From Actinobacteria bacterium HGW-Actinobacteria-7 (GTDB lineage: Bacteria > Actinomycetota > Coriobacteriia > Anaerosomatales > PHET01), in assembly GCA_002841275.1 (NCBI GenBank), contig PHET01000022.1:1-57501 (forward strand): DNA of 57,501 nt. The letters run 5' to 3'. The notes beneath the pieces are model-generated. The model did no database searches. It was not told where the DNA came from and was given only the letters and a program-made list of their open reading frames with translations. Below are positions 35,930-44,220 of this stretch, piece after piece. Position 1 is the stretch's first letter; every line of letters begins with the position of its first letter. The translations under genes were made by a program, and so were the position numbers.

Positions 35930-37342
35930 CTACTCCTCGCTCGCGGCGACGTCGTCTGCGGTCTTCTTCGCCGTCTTCTCAGCCGCAGGCTTCTTCTTGG
36001 CCGACTTCTTGTCCTCAGCCGAATCATCAGCGGCGGAAGTCTCCTCGACAGTGACTTCGGCATTGTCGAGCAACCACTTGACCGCTTTACGGTGCATGAT
36101 CTGCTCGGTGACCACGGCCATCAGGCCGAGCTCTTCCCAACGCTTCCGAGCATCTTCGACCGACGTACCGGTCGCGTCGGCGATCTCGTTGAGCTCGGCG
36201 TCAAGATCCTCGGCCGAAACGGCCATGCCGAGTTCGCGGCAGAGGGCCTCAAGCGCAAGGTCCTCGCGGACGGACTGCTCGCCCTGGACACGGATGTCCG
36301 CCTCAAGCGTGTCCATATCGATCCCCGTGGCAGTCAGGTATTCCTCAACCGGAATCTCACGGGTCTCGAGCATCGACAGGAAGTCCCGCATCATGGTGCT
36401 CTGACGCGATTCGATCATCGCATCGGGCACGTCGCCCACCAGACGGCTGGCGACCAGCTCGCGAACGCGACGCTCCTTCTCGCGATCGTGGTCTGTGGCC
36501 TTCTGAAGATCGAGCCGATTCTTGAGATCTGTGATCATCTCCTCGACCGAATCGAACCCGCCCAGGTTCGCCGCGAACTCCTCGTCGATCTCCGGCAGCT
36601 TCTTTGCCTTGATCTCGTGGATGGTCACGTGGAAGCCGGCCTTCTTGCCAACGAAGTCGGCATTGGAGGACGTCTCGGGAATGACGAACTCGATGTCGCG
36701 CTCTTCGCCAGGCTTGGCACCGATGATTCCGGTGTCGAACTCAGTGGGCATGAGGCCGCGACTCATCTCATAGAGGTACTTGTCGACCTCGTTACCTTCG
36801 TAGGACTCTCCGTCAACCGTACCGACGAAGGAGAGGAGTACGAAGTCGTCGACCTCGATGCCACGGTCCTCGACCGGCTCGAGGCTCGCGAAGCGCTCGC
36901 GTGCGACGGTGAGCTGTGCATCGATCTCGGCCTGCGTGGCCTCCTTGGCAGGCAGGGCCACCGAGAAGTCCTTGGCGCTCGAAAGCGTGAGGTCGGGCCG
37001 AACCTCGATGTCAGCAGTGTAGGTGTACGGCTGGCCGGGCTCGACGTTCTCGAGTCCCTCCATCTCCGGTGAGACGATCGGACGCAGCGCCTCAACGTCG
37101 AGTGCCACCGGATACGACGTGTTGACGACGTCCTCTGTGGCCTCGGTCATCACGTAGTCATGGCCGACCATCGTGTCGATCATGGGGCGAGGAGCCTTCC
37201 CGGGACGGAACCCTGGAATACGGACCTGCTTGGCAACGGCCTTGTACGTGCGGGCGATCGACTCATCGACCAGCTCGGCAGGAACGGTGACGGTGAGCTT
37301 TACCTTGGTGCCTTCAAGCCGCTCGACTGAAGTGGTCAGCAC
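35930..37342 (-). CDS. tig: Trigger factor
   Basis: Ribosome-bound chaperone and prolyl isomerase. 470 residues. The ribosome-docking GFRPGKAPRPMI lies near 44-55, an FKBP-type PPIase domain near 155-240, and an extended C-terminal chaperone domain follows, ending in a Lys/Ala/Glu-rich tail (about 430-470). GTG start at 37342 with AAGGA eight bases upstream. First gene of the tig-clpP-clpX group. Confidence 0.96.
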   Translation of the reverse strand: MLTTSVERLEGTKVKLTVTVPAELVDESIARTYKAVAKQVRIPGFRPGKAPRPMIDTMVGHDYVMTEATEDVVNTSYPVALDVEALRPIVSPEMEGLENVEPGQPYTYTADIEVRPDLTLSSAKDFSVALPAKEATQAEIDAQLTVARERFASLEPVEDRGIEVDDFVLLSFVGTVDGESYEGNEVDKYLYEMSRGLMPTEFDTGIIGAKPGEERDIEFVIPETSSNADFVGKKAGFHVTIHEIKAKKLPEIDEEFAANLGGFDSVEEMITDLKNRLDLQKATDHDREKERRVRELVASRLVGDVPDAMIESRQSTMMRDFLSMLETREIPVEEYLTATGIDMDTLEADIRVQGEQSVREDLALEALCRELGMAVSAEDLDAELNEIADATGTSVEDARKRWEELGLMAVVTEQIMHRKAVKWLLDNAEVTVEETSAADDSAEDKKSAKKKPAAEKTAKKTADDVAASEE

Positions 37343-37398
37343 AGTGGATTCCTTTCACGATAGTTCGTCATGCCGGTGCCGGCCGGCCTAGTCTACTG

Positions 37399-37483
37399 TG
37401 GTGCGGGCGAGAGGACTCGAACCTCCATGAGTTGCCTCACCGGGACCTAAACCCGGCGCGTCTGCCAGTTCCGCCACGCCCGC
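37399..37483 (-). tRNA. tRNA-Leu (UAG)
   Basis: 85 nt including encoded CCA. Acceptor GCGGGCG with CGCCCGC, anticodon loop TTTAGGT (anticodon TAG), and a long variable arm typical of tRNA-Leu. Confidence 0.95.
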
Positions 37484-37507
37484 GAAAAAGCAGCTTCATA
37501 TCATAAC

Positions 37508-37536
37508 AAAAGGCCGAGGCTTTTTCGCCCCGGCCT
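37508..37536 (-). terminator. Terminator between tRNA-Lys and tRNA-Leu
   Basis: AGGCCG paired with CGGCCT plus an inner GGC/GCC stem with one mismatch; the minus strand continues TTTTGTTATG. It terminates the tRNA-Lys transcript. Confidence 0.7.
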
Positions 37537-37547
37537 CTTATGCTCGA

Positions 37548-37623
<76 letters not shown>

Positions 37624-37637
37624 AAACGCAAGGCGTA

Positions 37638-37665
37638 ATTGTACCCACTCGCCGTCAGAATGCAA
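37638..37665 (-). promoter_or_regulatory. tRNA-Lys promoter
   Basis: TTGCAT (37660-37665), 16-bp spacer, TACAAT (37638-37643). The predicted start is eight to nine bases before the mature 5' end. Confidence 0.65.
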
Positions 37666-37693
37666 GGGGCGCCCGAAAGCCGCCCAAAACCAA

Positions 37694-37721
37694 CAGTGAC
37701 CCGCCGGGTGGCGAGTCACTG
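37694..37721 (-). terminator. Terminator after tRNA-His
   Basis: Near-perfect inverted repeat CAGTGAC-C-CGCC with GGCG-A-GTCACTG around a GGGT loop, followed on the minus strand by TTGGTTTTGG. Confidence 0.65.
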
Positions 37722-37731
37722 TAGAACCTTC

Positions 37732-37809
37732 TGGGGTGGGTAACGGGACTTGAACCCGCGGCCTTCGGAGCCACAGTCCGACGCTCTAACCAACTGAGCT
37801 ACACCCACC
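37732..37809 (-). tRNA. tRNA-His (GUG)
   Basis: 78 nt including the extra 5' G(-1) that pairs with C73, and encoded CCA. Anticodon GTG; acceptor GTGGGTG with TACCCAC. Confidence 0.95.
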
Positions 37810-37819
37810 GTGAGTGGCT

Positions 37820-37896
37820 TGGCACGCCCGGAGGGATTCGAACCCCCGACCTAGAGATTAGAAGTCTCCCGCTCTATCCAACTGAGCTACGGGCGC
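37820..37896 (-). tRNA. tRNA-Arg (UCU)
   Basis: 77 nt with encoded CCA. Acceptor GCGCCCG with CGGGCGT (one G-T pair), anticodon loop CTTCTAA giving anticodon TCT. Confidence 0.95.
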
Positions 37897-37936
37897 ATAA
37901 AAGACGTCTTCTATAGGCTGTGTGCCGCGAAGCGGT

Positions 37937-37966
37937 ACGGTACCTTCTGGTGACGTCGATTGTCAA
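37937..37966 (-). promoter_or_regulatory. Promoter candidate for tRNA-Arg and tRNA-His
   Basis: Perfect TTGACA (37961-37966) directly abuts the tRNA-Gly 3' end; an 18-bp spacer leads to TACCGT (37937-37942), a weak -10. Confidence 0.45.
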
Positions 37967-38042
37967 TGGAGCGGCCGACGGGACTCGAACCCGCAACAGT
38001 CAGCTTGGAAGGCTGATGCTCTACCAATTGAACTACGGCCGC
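37967..38042 (-). tRNA. tRNA-Gly (UCC)
   Basis: 76 nt with encoded CCA. Acceptor GCGGCCG/CGGCCGC, anticodon loop CTTCCAA giving TCC. Confidence 0.96.
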
Positions 38043-38047
38043 ACGTC

Positions 38048-38124
38048 TGGTCGGGCTGACAGGATTCGAACCTGCGACCCTCTGCTCCCAAAGCAGATGC
38101 GCTACCAAGCTGCGCTACAGCCCG
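38048..38124 (-). tRNA. tRNA-Pro (UGG)
   Basis: 77 nt with encoded CCA. Acceptor CGGGCTG/CAGCCCG, anticodon loop TTTGGGA giving TGG. Only five bases separate it from tRNA-Gly, so the two are probably cotranscribed. Confidence 0.96.
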
Positions 38125-38143
38125 AGCCTATCAAGCGAGGAAC

Positions 38144-38149
38144 AGTATA
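38144..38149 (-). promoter_or_regulatory. -10 element for tRNA-Pro/Gly
   Basis: TATACT on the minus strand lies 19 bases before the tRNA-Pro 5' end. No good -35 is seen. Confidence 0.4.
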
Positions 38150-38168
38150 GCGTGTGATTCCAGAAGCG

Positions 38169-38777
38169 CTACAGTCCGTTCAGTAACTCCCTGAGCGCAT
38201 CCAGTGCCGCACCCCGATGGCTGATTCGGTTCTTCTCGGCCAAGCTGAGTTCGGCCATGCTCTTTCCAGGCACGGCGAGCGGCAGGAACAACGGGTCATA
38301 ACCGAATCCTTTGTCGCCCCGCGGCTCGAATCCTATCCGACCCTCACACGCACCCGAGGCGACCGTCTCGGTGCCGTCCTGTGCGATGAGCACGATCGAG
38401 CAGCGGAAGCGTGCGGCGCGGTCCGCCTCGGGCACACCCTCCAGCACCGTAAGCAAGCGTTGGTTGTTCTGGCCATCAGTCGCACACGGTCCCGAGTACC
38501 GGCTCGAGAAGACGCCGGGCTCGCCATCGAGGGCGTCGACCTCGAGCCCAGAATCGTCAGCCAGGGCCGCCATGCCGAAACGCTCGTGCGCTGCGACGGC
38601 CTTGATCCTAGCGTTTTCCTGAAACGTCGCTCCGTCCTCTTCTGGTGACGGCCACGAATCGTCCAGCTCGCTTGCCGAGACGAACCTCCAACCGGATGAG
38701 CCGAGAGCGGACCTGATCTCCGACAACTTGCCCGCATTGCCAGTCGCGACCACGACGGTGAGCGCGTCAGAATCCAT
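38169..38777 (-). CDS. rdgB: dITP/XTP pyrophosphatase (Ham1/RdgB)
   Basis: Removes non-canonical purine nucleoside triphosphates from the pool. 202 residues, with TVVVATGNAGKLSEI at the N-terminus, ALADDSGLEVDALDGEPGVFSSRY and GFGYDPLF. The ATG at 38775-38777 overlaps the end of rph by 11 bases; the 50 upstream residues read into rph and are discarded. Last gene of murI-MBL-rph-rdgB. Confidence 0.95.
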   Translation of the reverse strand: MDSDALTVVVATGNAGKLSEIRSALGSSGWRFVSASELDDSWPSPEEDGATFQENARIKAVAAHERFGMAALADDSGLEVDALDGEPGVFSSRYSGPCATDGQNNQRLLTVLEGVPEADRAARFRCSIVLIAQDGTETVASGACEGRIGFEPRGDKGFGYDPLFLPLAVPGKSMAELSLAEKNRISHRGAALDALRELLNGL

Positions 38778-39504
38778 AGCTCTGCAGTTCTCCGTCGATG
38801 ACAGCACGCTGGACTTCGAGCAGCTTGCCGATTCCGGATCCCGCAAGATCGAGCAGCGCATCAAGACGCGCCCGGTCGAATGGCGTCTGTTCACCGGTGC
38901 CTTGAACCTCGATGTAGCGACCTTCATTGTCCATGACCACGTTCATATCGACCTCCGCGACCGAGTCCTCTGAGTACGCAAGGTCGAGCAGCAGGCCGCC
39001 GTCCACCAGGCCGACGCTCGTCGCGGCGACTTGGCCAAGGAGCGGAACCGACGCGATCTTTCCCGAATCGCGCCATGCGATGAGCGCGTCGTGTACGGCA
39101 AGCCATGCGCCGGTGATAGCCGCGCAGCGCGTTCCGCCGTCAGCCTGGATCACATCGCAATCGACGGTGAGCGTGGACTCCCCCATCGCGGCCATGTCGA
39201 CCACCGTGCGGAGAGACCGACCGATAAGGCGCTGGATCTCGTGGGTCCGTCCTTTAGGGCCGCTCATCTCACGACGTGAGCGTGTATGAGTGGACGCGGG
39301 CAGCATAGAGTACTCCGCGGTAACCCAACCCATGCCTGAGCCACGACGCCAAGAGGAGACGCCCTCTTCGATGGAGGCGGCGCACAAGACCCGCGTGTCG
39401 CCCAACTCGAAGATACAGCTCCCCATGGAATGCTTGAGGTAGTTCCGCGTGACGCGTACCGGGCGCAACTCAGTGGCGCCCCGTCCATCCAGTCGTCCTA
39501 TCAC
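38767..39504 (-). CDS. rph: Ribonuclease PH
   Basis: Phosphorolytic 3'-5' exoribonuclease that trims tRNA 3' ends. 245 residues, with VLCAASIEEGVSSWRRGSG, GWVTAEYSMLP and SRREMSGPKGRTHEIQRLIG. GTG start at 39504, AAAGGGG upstream, overlapping the MBL stop by four bases (GTGA). Confidence 0.96.
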   Translation of the reverse strand: MIGRLDGRGATELRPVRVTRNYLKHSMGSCIFELGDTRVLCAASIEEGVSSWRRGSGMGWVTAEYSMLPASTHTRSRREMSGPKGRTHEIQRLIGRSLRTVVDMAAMGESTLTVDCDVIQADGGTRCAAITGAWLAVHDALIAWRDSGKIASVPLLGQVAATSVGLVDGGLLLDLAYSEDSVAEVDMNVVMDNEGRYIEVQGTGEQTPFDRARLDALLDLAGSGIGKLLEVQRAVIDGELQSYGF

Positions 39505-40268
39505 GAAGGTGTCCCCTTTCGAGTGACTTCGAAGCTGTCCAGTTCTCTTGCCACGGTAACCGGCCCGGCGAACGCGCTCTGAGCCACCGCGGCCATCCGT
39601 GTGCGGTCATTGGTCGGCCACACGTGTACCAGCACCAGCCGCCCAGCTCCGGCTTCAAGCGCCAGCGCGCCTGCCTGTGCAGCCGTCATATGCGGCGAAG
39701 CACCGGCGTACGGCTCCGGCAAGGTCGCCTCGGCCAGCATCAGATCAGCCCCCCGGGCGGCCGCGACCACCCACGGCCCCGGGGCCGTATCAGCTGTGTA
39801 GCAGAGCCGCACGCCATCTGCCTGCGCGACAAGCGCGAAGGTGGGCTCGGTGTGGTTGACCGCATACGGGGTCACCGTCATCGCGCCAATGTGGACCGGC
39901 TCGCGGTCGCGCAGCTCAGTGAGCTCGAACGCCTCACGGAACTGGGCAGCCCCCCGCTCCGAGAGCAGCCCTTGCATCCGCTGGAACAATCCAGTGGGCA
40001 TGAAGAGCGGCATGCGCTCAAGCGGACCTTCCGGCGCATACCGCAACATCGCCTGCATCGAGTACAGATCGACGTAGTGATCGGGATGGTTGTGAGTGAT
40101 GAACACCGCGTCGAGCCGGTAGGGGTCCGCGACCTTGTACAGGTTCGACAGCACACCGTTTCCGCAATCGAACAAGACGCGGCCGCCGTCGCACTCGACG
40201 AGATGCCCCGAACAGGCCTCCCCTGCTCCGGCGTGGCTGGCCGCCGAGCCCAATACCGTCACGCGCAT
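39501..40268 (-). CDS. Metallo-beta-lactamase-fold hydrolase (RNase Z-like)
   Basis: Product of 255 residues. The metal motif THNHPDHY supplies His59, His61, Asp63 and His64; further ligands are likely in VNHTEP, YTADTAPGP and HVWP. The layout resembles RNase Z-type or cyclic nucleotide phosphodiesterase-like MBL proteins, but it lacks clear RNase Z exosite motifs, so I leave the substrate open. It is translationally coupled between murI (10-base overlap) and rph. The link to rph would suit a tRNA 3' processing role (inference). Confidence 0.8.
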   Translation of the reverse strand: MRVTVLGSAASHAGAGEACSGHLVECDGGRVLFDCGNGVLSNLYKVADPYRLDAVFITHNHPDHYVDLYSMQAMLRYAPEGPLERMPLFMPTGLFQRMQGLLSERGAAQFREAFELTELRDREPVHIGAMTVTPYAVNHTEPTFALVAQADGVRLCYTADTAPGPWVVAAARGADLMLAEATLPEPYAGASPHMTAAQAGALALEAGAGRLVLVHVWPTNDRTRMAAVAQSAFAGPVTVARELDSFEVTRKGTPS

Positions 40269-41182
40269 GCTGTCTCCTCGGTAGGGCCTGCGCTGAGCGC
40301 GAGTGATGCCGACGGCGAGAGTACCTCGAGCTCTTCGAGGGGCACTTGCTCCACCGCCCCCAACGGCGAACCGAAGACCCGCGATCCGAGGCGTTCGAAC
40401 TCCGTCGTGTCCCCGGTCGTTGCAAACCGCCGTACAACCGGACCGTTGGCCTGTGAGAACTGCCCCCGCCGCTCAAGTGTCTCCGCCACCTCGCGAGCGG
40501 TCTCCTCGGCCGAACTGATGATATGAACTCGCACACCCATGACCTGGCCGATCGCTGCTGAGAGCAACGGAAAGTGTGTGCATCCCAAGATCAACGAATC
40601 GACATCGTTGCGCTTGAGCGGGTCGAGGTAGTCTCGCGCCAGCTCGTAGAAGGAGGGGCGAATGAACACGTCGCTCGCTGATGCCAACAGGTCCTCAACC
40701 GGCCCCACGTCTCTGCGCAGACCTTCCTCCACGATGTCGACGAAGCGCGGAGTGGCCGCCGAGAAGACCGTGACTCCCGCGTCGAGTGCGCGTACTGCCC
40801 GGCTGTATGCGCCGCTCTCAATGGTGCCCACGGTCCCGATCACGCCGACCCGCCGATTGCGGGTCGCCATCACTGCGGCCCGCGCGCCAGGCTCGACGAC
40901 ACCCAGCACCGGAACGGAGAAGACCTGCTGCGCCAGAGAGAGGGCCGCGGCCGTCGCCGTGTTGCACGCGATCACAATCAACTTCACGTTCTGGGATTCA
41001 AGCCACGAGCCGATCTCAACAACGAAACGGCGTACCTCTGCGAGGTCCTTGGGACCGTACGGGCAGCGAGCCGTGTCGCCGAGATAGACCAGCGGTTCGT
41101 CCGGAAGCACACGCGCGATCTCGCGTGCGACCGTGAGTCCCCCCAGGCCGGAATCGAATATGCCGATAGCAGCCGGTTCCAT
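40259..41182 (-). CDS. murI: Glutamate racemase
   Basis: Makes D-glutamate for peptidoglycan. 307 residues, with GIFDSGLGGLTVA, YLGDTARCPYG, the first catalytic Cys in VIACNTATAAAL and the second in LILGCTHFPLL. The sequence TATACTTGGAGC directly precedes the ATG, so a -10 element lies only six bases away and the mRNA may be leaderless. First gene of a four-gene operon. The C-terminus extends about 40 residues past the usual fold end. Confidence 0.95.
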   Translation of the reverse strand: MEPAAIGIFDSGLGGLTVAREIARVLPDEPLVYLGDTARCPYGPKDLAEVRRFVVEIGSWLESQNVKLIVIACNTATAAALSLAQQVFSVPVLGVVEPGARAAVMATRNRRVGVIGTVGTIESGAYSRAVRALDAGVTVFSAATPRFVDIVEEGLRRDVGPVEDLLASASDVFIRPSFYELARDYLDPLKRNDVDSLILGCTHFPLLSAAIGQVMGVRVHIISSAEETAREVAETLERRGQFSQANGPVVRRFATTGDTTEFERLGSRVFGSPLGAVEQVPLEELEVLSPSASLALSAGPTEETACA

Positions 41183-41188
41183 GCTCCA

Positions 41189-41224
41189 AGTATACCGCTA
41201 TGTGGGCGCTCAACTGCCTATACT
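41189..41224. promoter_or_regulatory. Divergent -10 elements for murI and the hydrogenase protease
   Basis: TATACT occurs on each strand (minus 41189-41194, plus 41219-41224), each ending six bases before an ATG. This geometry predicts leaderless transcripts in both directions. -35 elements are poor. Confidence 0.5.
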
Positions 41225-41230
41225 GCTCTT

Positions 41231-41680
41231 ATGGCCAACGCATTGATCATATGCATCGGGAACGTGGCGCGGGGCGACGACGGGGTCGCACACGCCGTCG
41301 GCTCGCGATTGTCAGCGACCACGATGGACGGCGTCGTCGTACTGAGTGCAGTGGACCTCGACGTCGCCATGGCGTTCGATGTAGCCCACGCCGACCTGTT
41401 CGTGGTCGTCGACGCGCAACGGCGCACAGAACCACCTGTGGTGATCGAGCCGATCCCTATCGGCTCCTCCGGCCGGGCGACCGGGCACGGGATGGACGCA
41501 CCTACGTTGCTGGCGCTCGCGTCAAGCCTGTACGACCGCGCGCCCAGCCGTGCATTGATAGTGAGCGTGGCCGCTCCGGTGATGGGACACGGAGTGGGAC
41601 TCTCGCCTGTGGCAGAGGCCGCCTGCGAAGAGGCGACCTCTGTGGTCATCGATGTGATTGCCGCAGAACCCCACGCGTAG
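41231..41680 (+). CDS. [NiFe] hydrogenase maturation protease
   Basis: Peptidase M52 (HycI/HyaD/FrcD type) that clips the C-terminal extension from the hydrogenase large subunit after nickel insertion. 149 residues, beginning ALIICIGNVARGDDGVAHAV, the family's GN....DDG signature; a conserved acidic residue in FVVVDAQRR and the His in PVMGHGVGLSP are candidate nickel ligands. No ribosome site; a TATACT -10 lies six bases before the ATG. It ends one base from the convergent hydrogenase operon, whose large subunit is its likely substrate. Confidence 0.85.
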   Translation: MANALIICIGNVARGDDGVAHAVGSRLSATTMDGVVVLSAVDLDVAMAFDVAHADLFVVVDAQRRTEPPVVIEPIPIGSSGRATGHGMDAPTLLALASSLYDRAPSRALIVSVAAPVMGHGVGLSPVAEAACEEATSVVIDVIAAEPHA

Positions 41681-41681
41681 A

Positions 41682-41924
41682 TCAGGCCACGAGCCGGCAC
41701 CATTGGTCGGCAGTCTCTATGGCTCCCGCGGTGCCCCACATGTCCTTCACCCGCTGGTCGTCGCAGACCGCCTTGGCAAGGCGGTGGAACTCGTCTGCAG
41801 ACAGGTCCATCGTGGGTATGCCCAGGCTGTTGCTGGCCGCCGCGAGCACCATCATGGCCATCGCCTTACCGAAGCTGGATTCCAGCTTCGCACGGAGTTC
41901 GTCGAGAGCTTGAGCCGTGCTCAC
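41682..41924 (-). CDS. Small protein of unknown function in the hydrogenase operon
   Basis: 80 residues, last gene of the operon. GTG start adjoins the stop of the large-subunit gene, so it is surely translated with it. Mostly helical, with AMAMMVLAAASNSLGIP and a C-terminal KAVCDDQRVKDMWGTAGAI segment containing Cys and Trp. It has no membrane helix or metal motif. It is probably an accessory or structural subunit of the hydrogenase, but I do not recognise the family. Confidence 0.7.
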   Translation of the reverse strand: MSTAQALDELRAKLESSFGKAMAMMVLAAASNSLGIPTMDLSADEFHRLAKAVCDDQRVKDMWGTAGAIETADQWCRLVA

Positions 41925-43340
41925 CTAGCTCACCACCCTCTCCGCGATCACCGTTCCACCTGAGTCCACCAGGCTGACGGCGAGCGGCATCCGCCCGATC
42001 TCATGGGTCGCGCAGCTGAGACACGGATCATGGGCACGGATGCCAAGTTCCATATGACGTATGGTCTCCTCGGCCAGCGCATCATCGCGCGCCGCACCAC
42101 GGACCGAGTCGAGAACCGCGCGGTCGAGAGACGCTACGTTGTGCGTTGTTGCAACTATGAGATTGGCTCTGGTGACCTTGCCTACCGGGTCCGCCTCATA
42201 GTGGTGGATGAGCGTGCCTCTGGGGGCCTCGACAGCTGCGATGCCGACTCCCGGATCACCACGATCGACCTTCACTCGGACGTGGCTGGAAGTGATCTCG
42301 TCGTCTTCAAGCAGCGTGATCATCTGCTCGACCGCGGCTACCAGCTCGATCATGCGCGCATGGTGGAACGCCAGAACGGCGTGTACTGGGCGGGGGTAGG
42401 CCTGACGGTACTCCTCGAGCAGGCCCTGCGAGAGCGGCCCCGGCATCGAATCGACGATGTTGAGGCGCGCCAGGGGGCCTACGCGATAGGAGCCTTCCTG
42501 AGTGCCGAACGCCTTGAGGTAGGGCTTGTTCGCGTAGCTGCCTTCGAGATGCTCCTCGGCGATGTGGGCTGCGTACTCAGCCACATCGAACTGCATCGCA
42601 GGAGCGCCGTCCGGTGATATGACGTGGATCGATCCGTCATAGATGGAGAACTCGGAGCCGCGCACCTGCGCCATGTTGTACACGGGACGATCGGAGTAGC
42701 CAGGGTACTTGTCAACGAGCCGTGCTGTACTCGCCGCGGCCAACCCGCACGCAGACACTGCGTCCGCGAGCATGCCCTTTGCAAGCCCGAGCAGTTCAGC
42801 GCGCTGCTCGGCGTCGATTCCGCGGCTCATGCCACCAGGGATACAGGCGACCGGATGGCTCGTGCGACCTCCGATGACCTCAACTATCCTCTGGCCGGCG
42901 CGCCGCAGTGCAATCGCCTGACGTGCGAGATCCGGTCTCGCCTCAATGACCCCAAGGATGTCTCTGCTGGCCGCCCCATCGCCTGTCAGGAAGTCCGGAC
43001 CGGCAAGGAAGAAGAAGTGCAGCGCATGGTCTTGGGCGAACCCACCCAGATGCATGACCTCTCGGAGCATATGGGCCGCCCGCGGAATCTCCACGTGATA
43101 CAGCGCGTCGACCGCTTTGACAGCCGCCATGTGGTGAGACACCGGACAGACGCCACAGATGCGACTGGTGATCAGCGGCATCTCCCATACCATGCGTCCC
43201 TCGAGCATCTTCTCGAACCCGCGGAACTCAACGACTTCGAAATGTGCATCGGATACGAGCCCTGCGTCATCAAGGAAGAGCGACACACGCCCGTGCCCCT
43301 CGATTCGCTTCACAGCCGGAAGGGTGATGATCTCAGACAT
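41925..43340 (-). CDS. Group 3-type [NiFe] hydrogenase large subunit (MvhA-like)
   Basis: Catalytic subunit, 471 residues. The N-terminal nickel ligands are in RICGVCPVSHH near 60-70 and the C-terminal ones in DPCLSCATH, followed by a 25-residue tail (ending AERVVS) that the M52 protease should remove. The N-terminus VKRIEGHGRVSL is typical. AAGGAGG precedes the ATG at 43338-43340, overlapping the small-subunit stop by eight bases. Soluble: no membrane anchor. H2 oxidation or evolution cannot be told from sequence. Confidence 0.92.
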   Translation of the reverse strand: MSEIITLPAVKRIEGHGRVSLFLDDAGLVSDAHFEVVEFRGFEKMLEGRMVWEMPLITSRICGVCPVSHHMAAVKAVDALYHVEIPRAAHMLREVMHLGGFAQDHALHFFFLAGPDFLTGDGAASRDILGVIEARPDLARQAIALRRAGQRIVEVIGGRTSHPVACIPGGMSRGIDAEQRAELLGLAKGMLADAVSACGLAAASTARLVDKYPGYSDRPVYNMAQVRGSEFSIYDGSIHVISPDGAPAMQFDVAEYAAHIAEEHLEGSYANKPYLKAFGTQEGSYRVGPLARLNIVDSMPGPLSQGLLEEYRQAYPRPVHAVLAFHHARMIELVAAVEQMITLLEDDEITSSHVRVKVDRGDPGVGIAAVEAPRGTLIHHYEADPVGKVTRANLIVATTHNVASLDRAVLDSVRGAARDDALAEETIRHMELGIRAHDPCLSCATHEIGRMPLAVSLVDSGGTVIAERVVS

Positions 43341-44220
43341 CGTCGCCTCCTTCATGATCGAAGATAGTGGGAAACACCGATACCGGCAGGGAGAACCGAT
43401 AGCCCGTGCCGATCAGGTCCTCCATGTACATGAGAGCGCCCGCAGGGAGAACAGCGGCCAGCGCGTCAATCGTCTTTCCGCCTTGCTCGAACTCGAGACG
43501 GCTCGGTCCCGCACAACCACGGCATGGAACGTTGGCCGCCGTGCACTTCGCACCGCATCCCTCTCGAGTCATGGGTCCCATGCACAGGACTCCCTGTTCG
43601 AGCAGGCAGATCACCGGATCGATGGTCTCGAGCTCCATCAGCGCGAATACGCCGTCAGACACGAACTCCTGCGAATGCTCGAGCATCGCCCGCTTCTCCC
43701 GATGGCACTCGTCACAGAGATTGCGCCGGGGCGGATTGTACGGAGTGTTGTTCACCGCAGCGAGCAGCGCCTCGACTATCTGGCCCGTTTCTGGTGCGCA
43801 TCCGGGGACGCTCATGTCGACCAATATGACGTCACTCACCGGCCTGACACGGTCCTCGAGCACCGGTAGCCGGGAGGATTTCGAATCGGCCCCGAAAGCC
43901 GCCTTCTTCACATCCGACAGGCGGCTCAGGTTGCGAAGACCGCCGATCCCGCCCAGAACCGCGCAGGAGCCGACCGCGACCACGATGGTCGCGGCCTTTC
44001 GCGCCGCTTCGGCCCGACGTCGGTCCTCTTCGTTGGCGATGGCGCCTTCCACCATGACGACATCGACCTGCGACGGAATCTCTGCTTCACCGGAGAACGG
44101 AGAATGTACCAGATCCACTAGGGCCAGCACGTCCAAGAGCCCCTCATGCGAGTCGAGAAGCGAGACGTGACATCCTTCGCACCCGCTGAGCGCTATCGTG
44201 GCGAGAGTAGGCTTGCTCAT
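43333..44220 (-). CDS. [NiFe] hydrogenase small subunit (MvhG-like)
   Basis: 295 residues, Fe-S electron-transfer partner of the large subunit. Proximal cluster ligands are in SGCEGCHVS (C14, C17), GSCAVLGG and GCAPETGQ; further cysteines in NLCDECHREKR, GVLCMGPMTREGCGAKC and CRGCAGPSR fit two more clusters. There is no Tat signal, consistent with a cytoplasmic group 3 enzyme. The start overlaps the HdrA-MvhD stop by four bases. Confidence 0.92.
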   Translation of the reverse strand: MSKPTLATIALSGCEGCHVSLLDSHEGLLDVLALVDLVHSPFSGEAEIPSQVDVVMVEGAIANEEDRRRAEAARKAATIVVAVGSCAVLGGIGGLRNLSRLSDVKKAAFGADSKSSRLPVLEDRVRPVSDVILVDMSVPGCAPETGQIVEALLAAVNNTPYNPPRRNLCDECHREKRAMLEHSQEFVSDGVFALMELETIDPVICLLEQGVLCMGPMTREGCGAKCTAANVPCRGCAGPSRLEFEQGGKTIDALAAVLPAGALMYMEDLIGTGYRFSLPVSVFPTIFDHEGGDDV

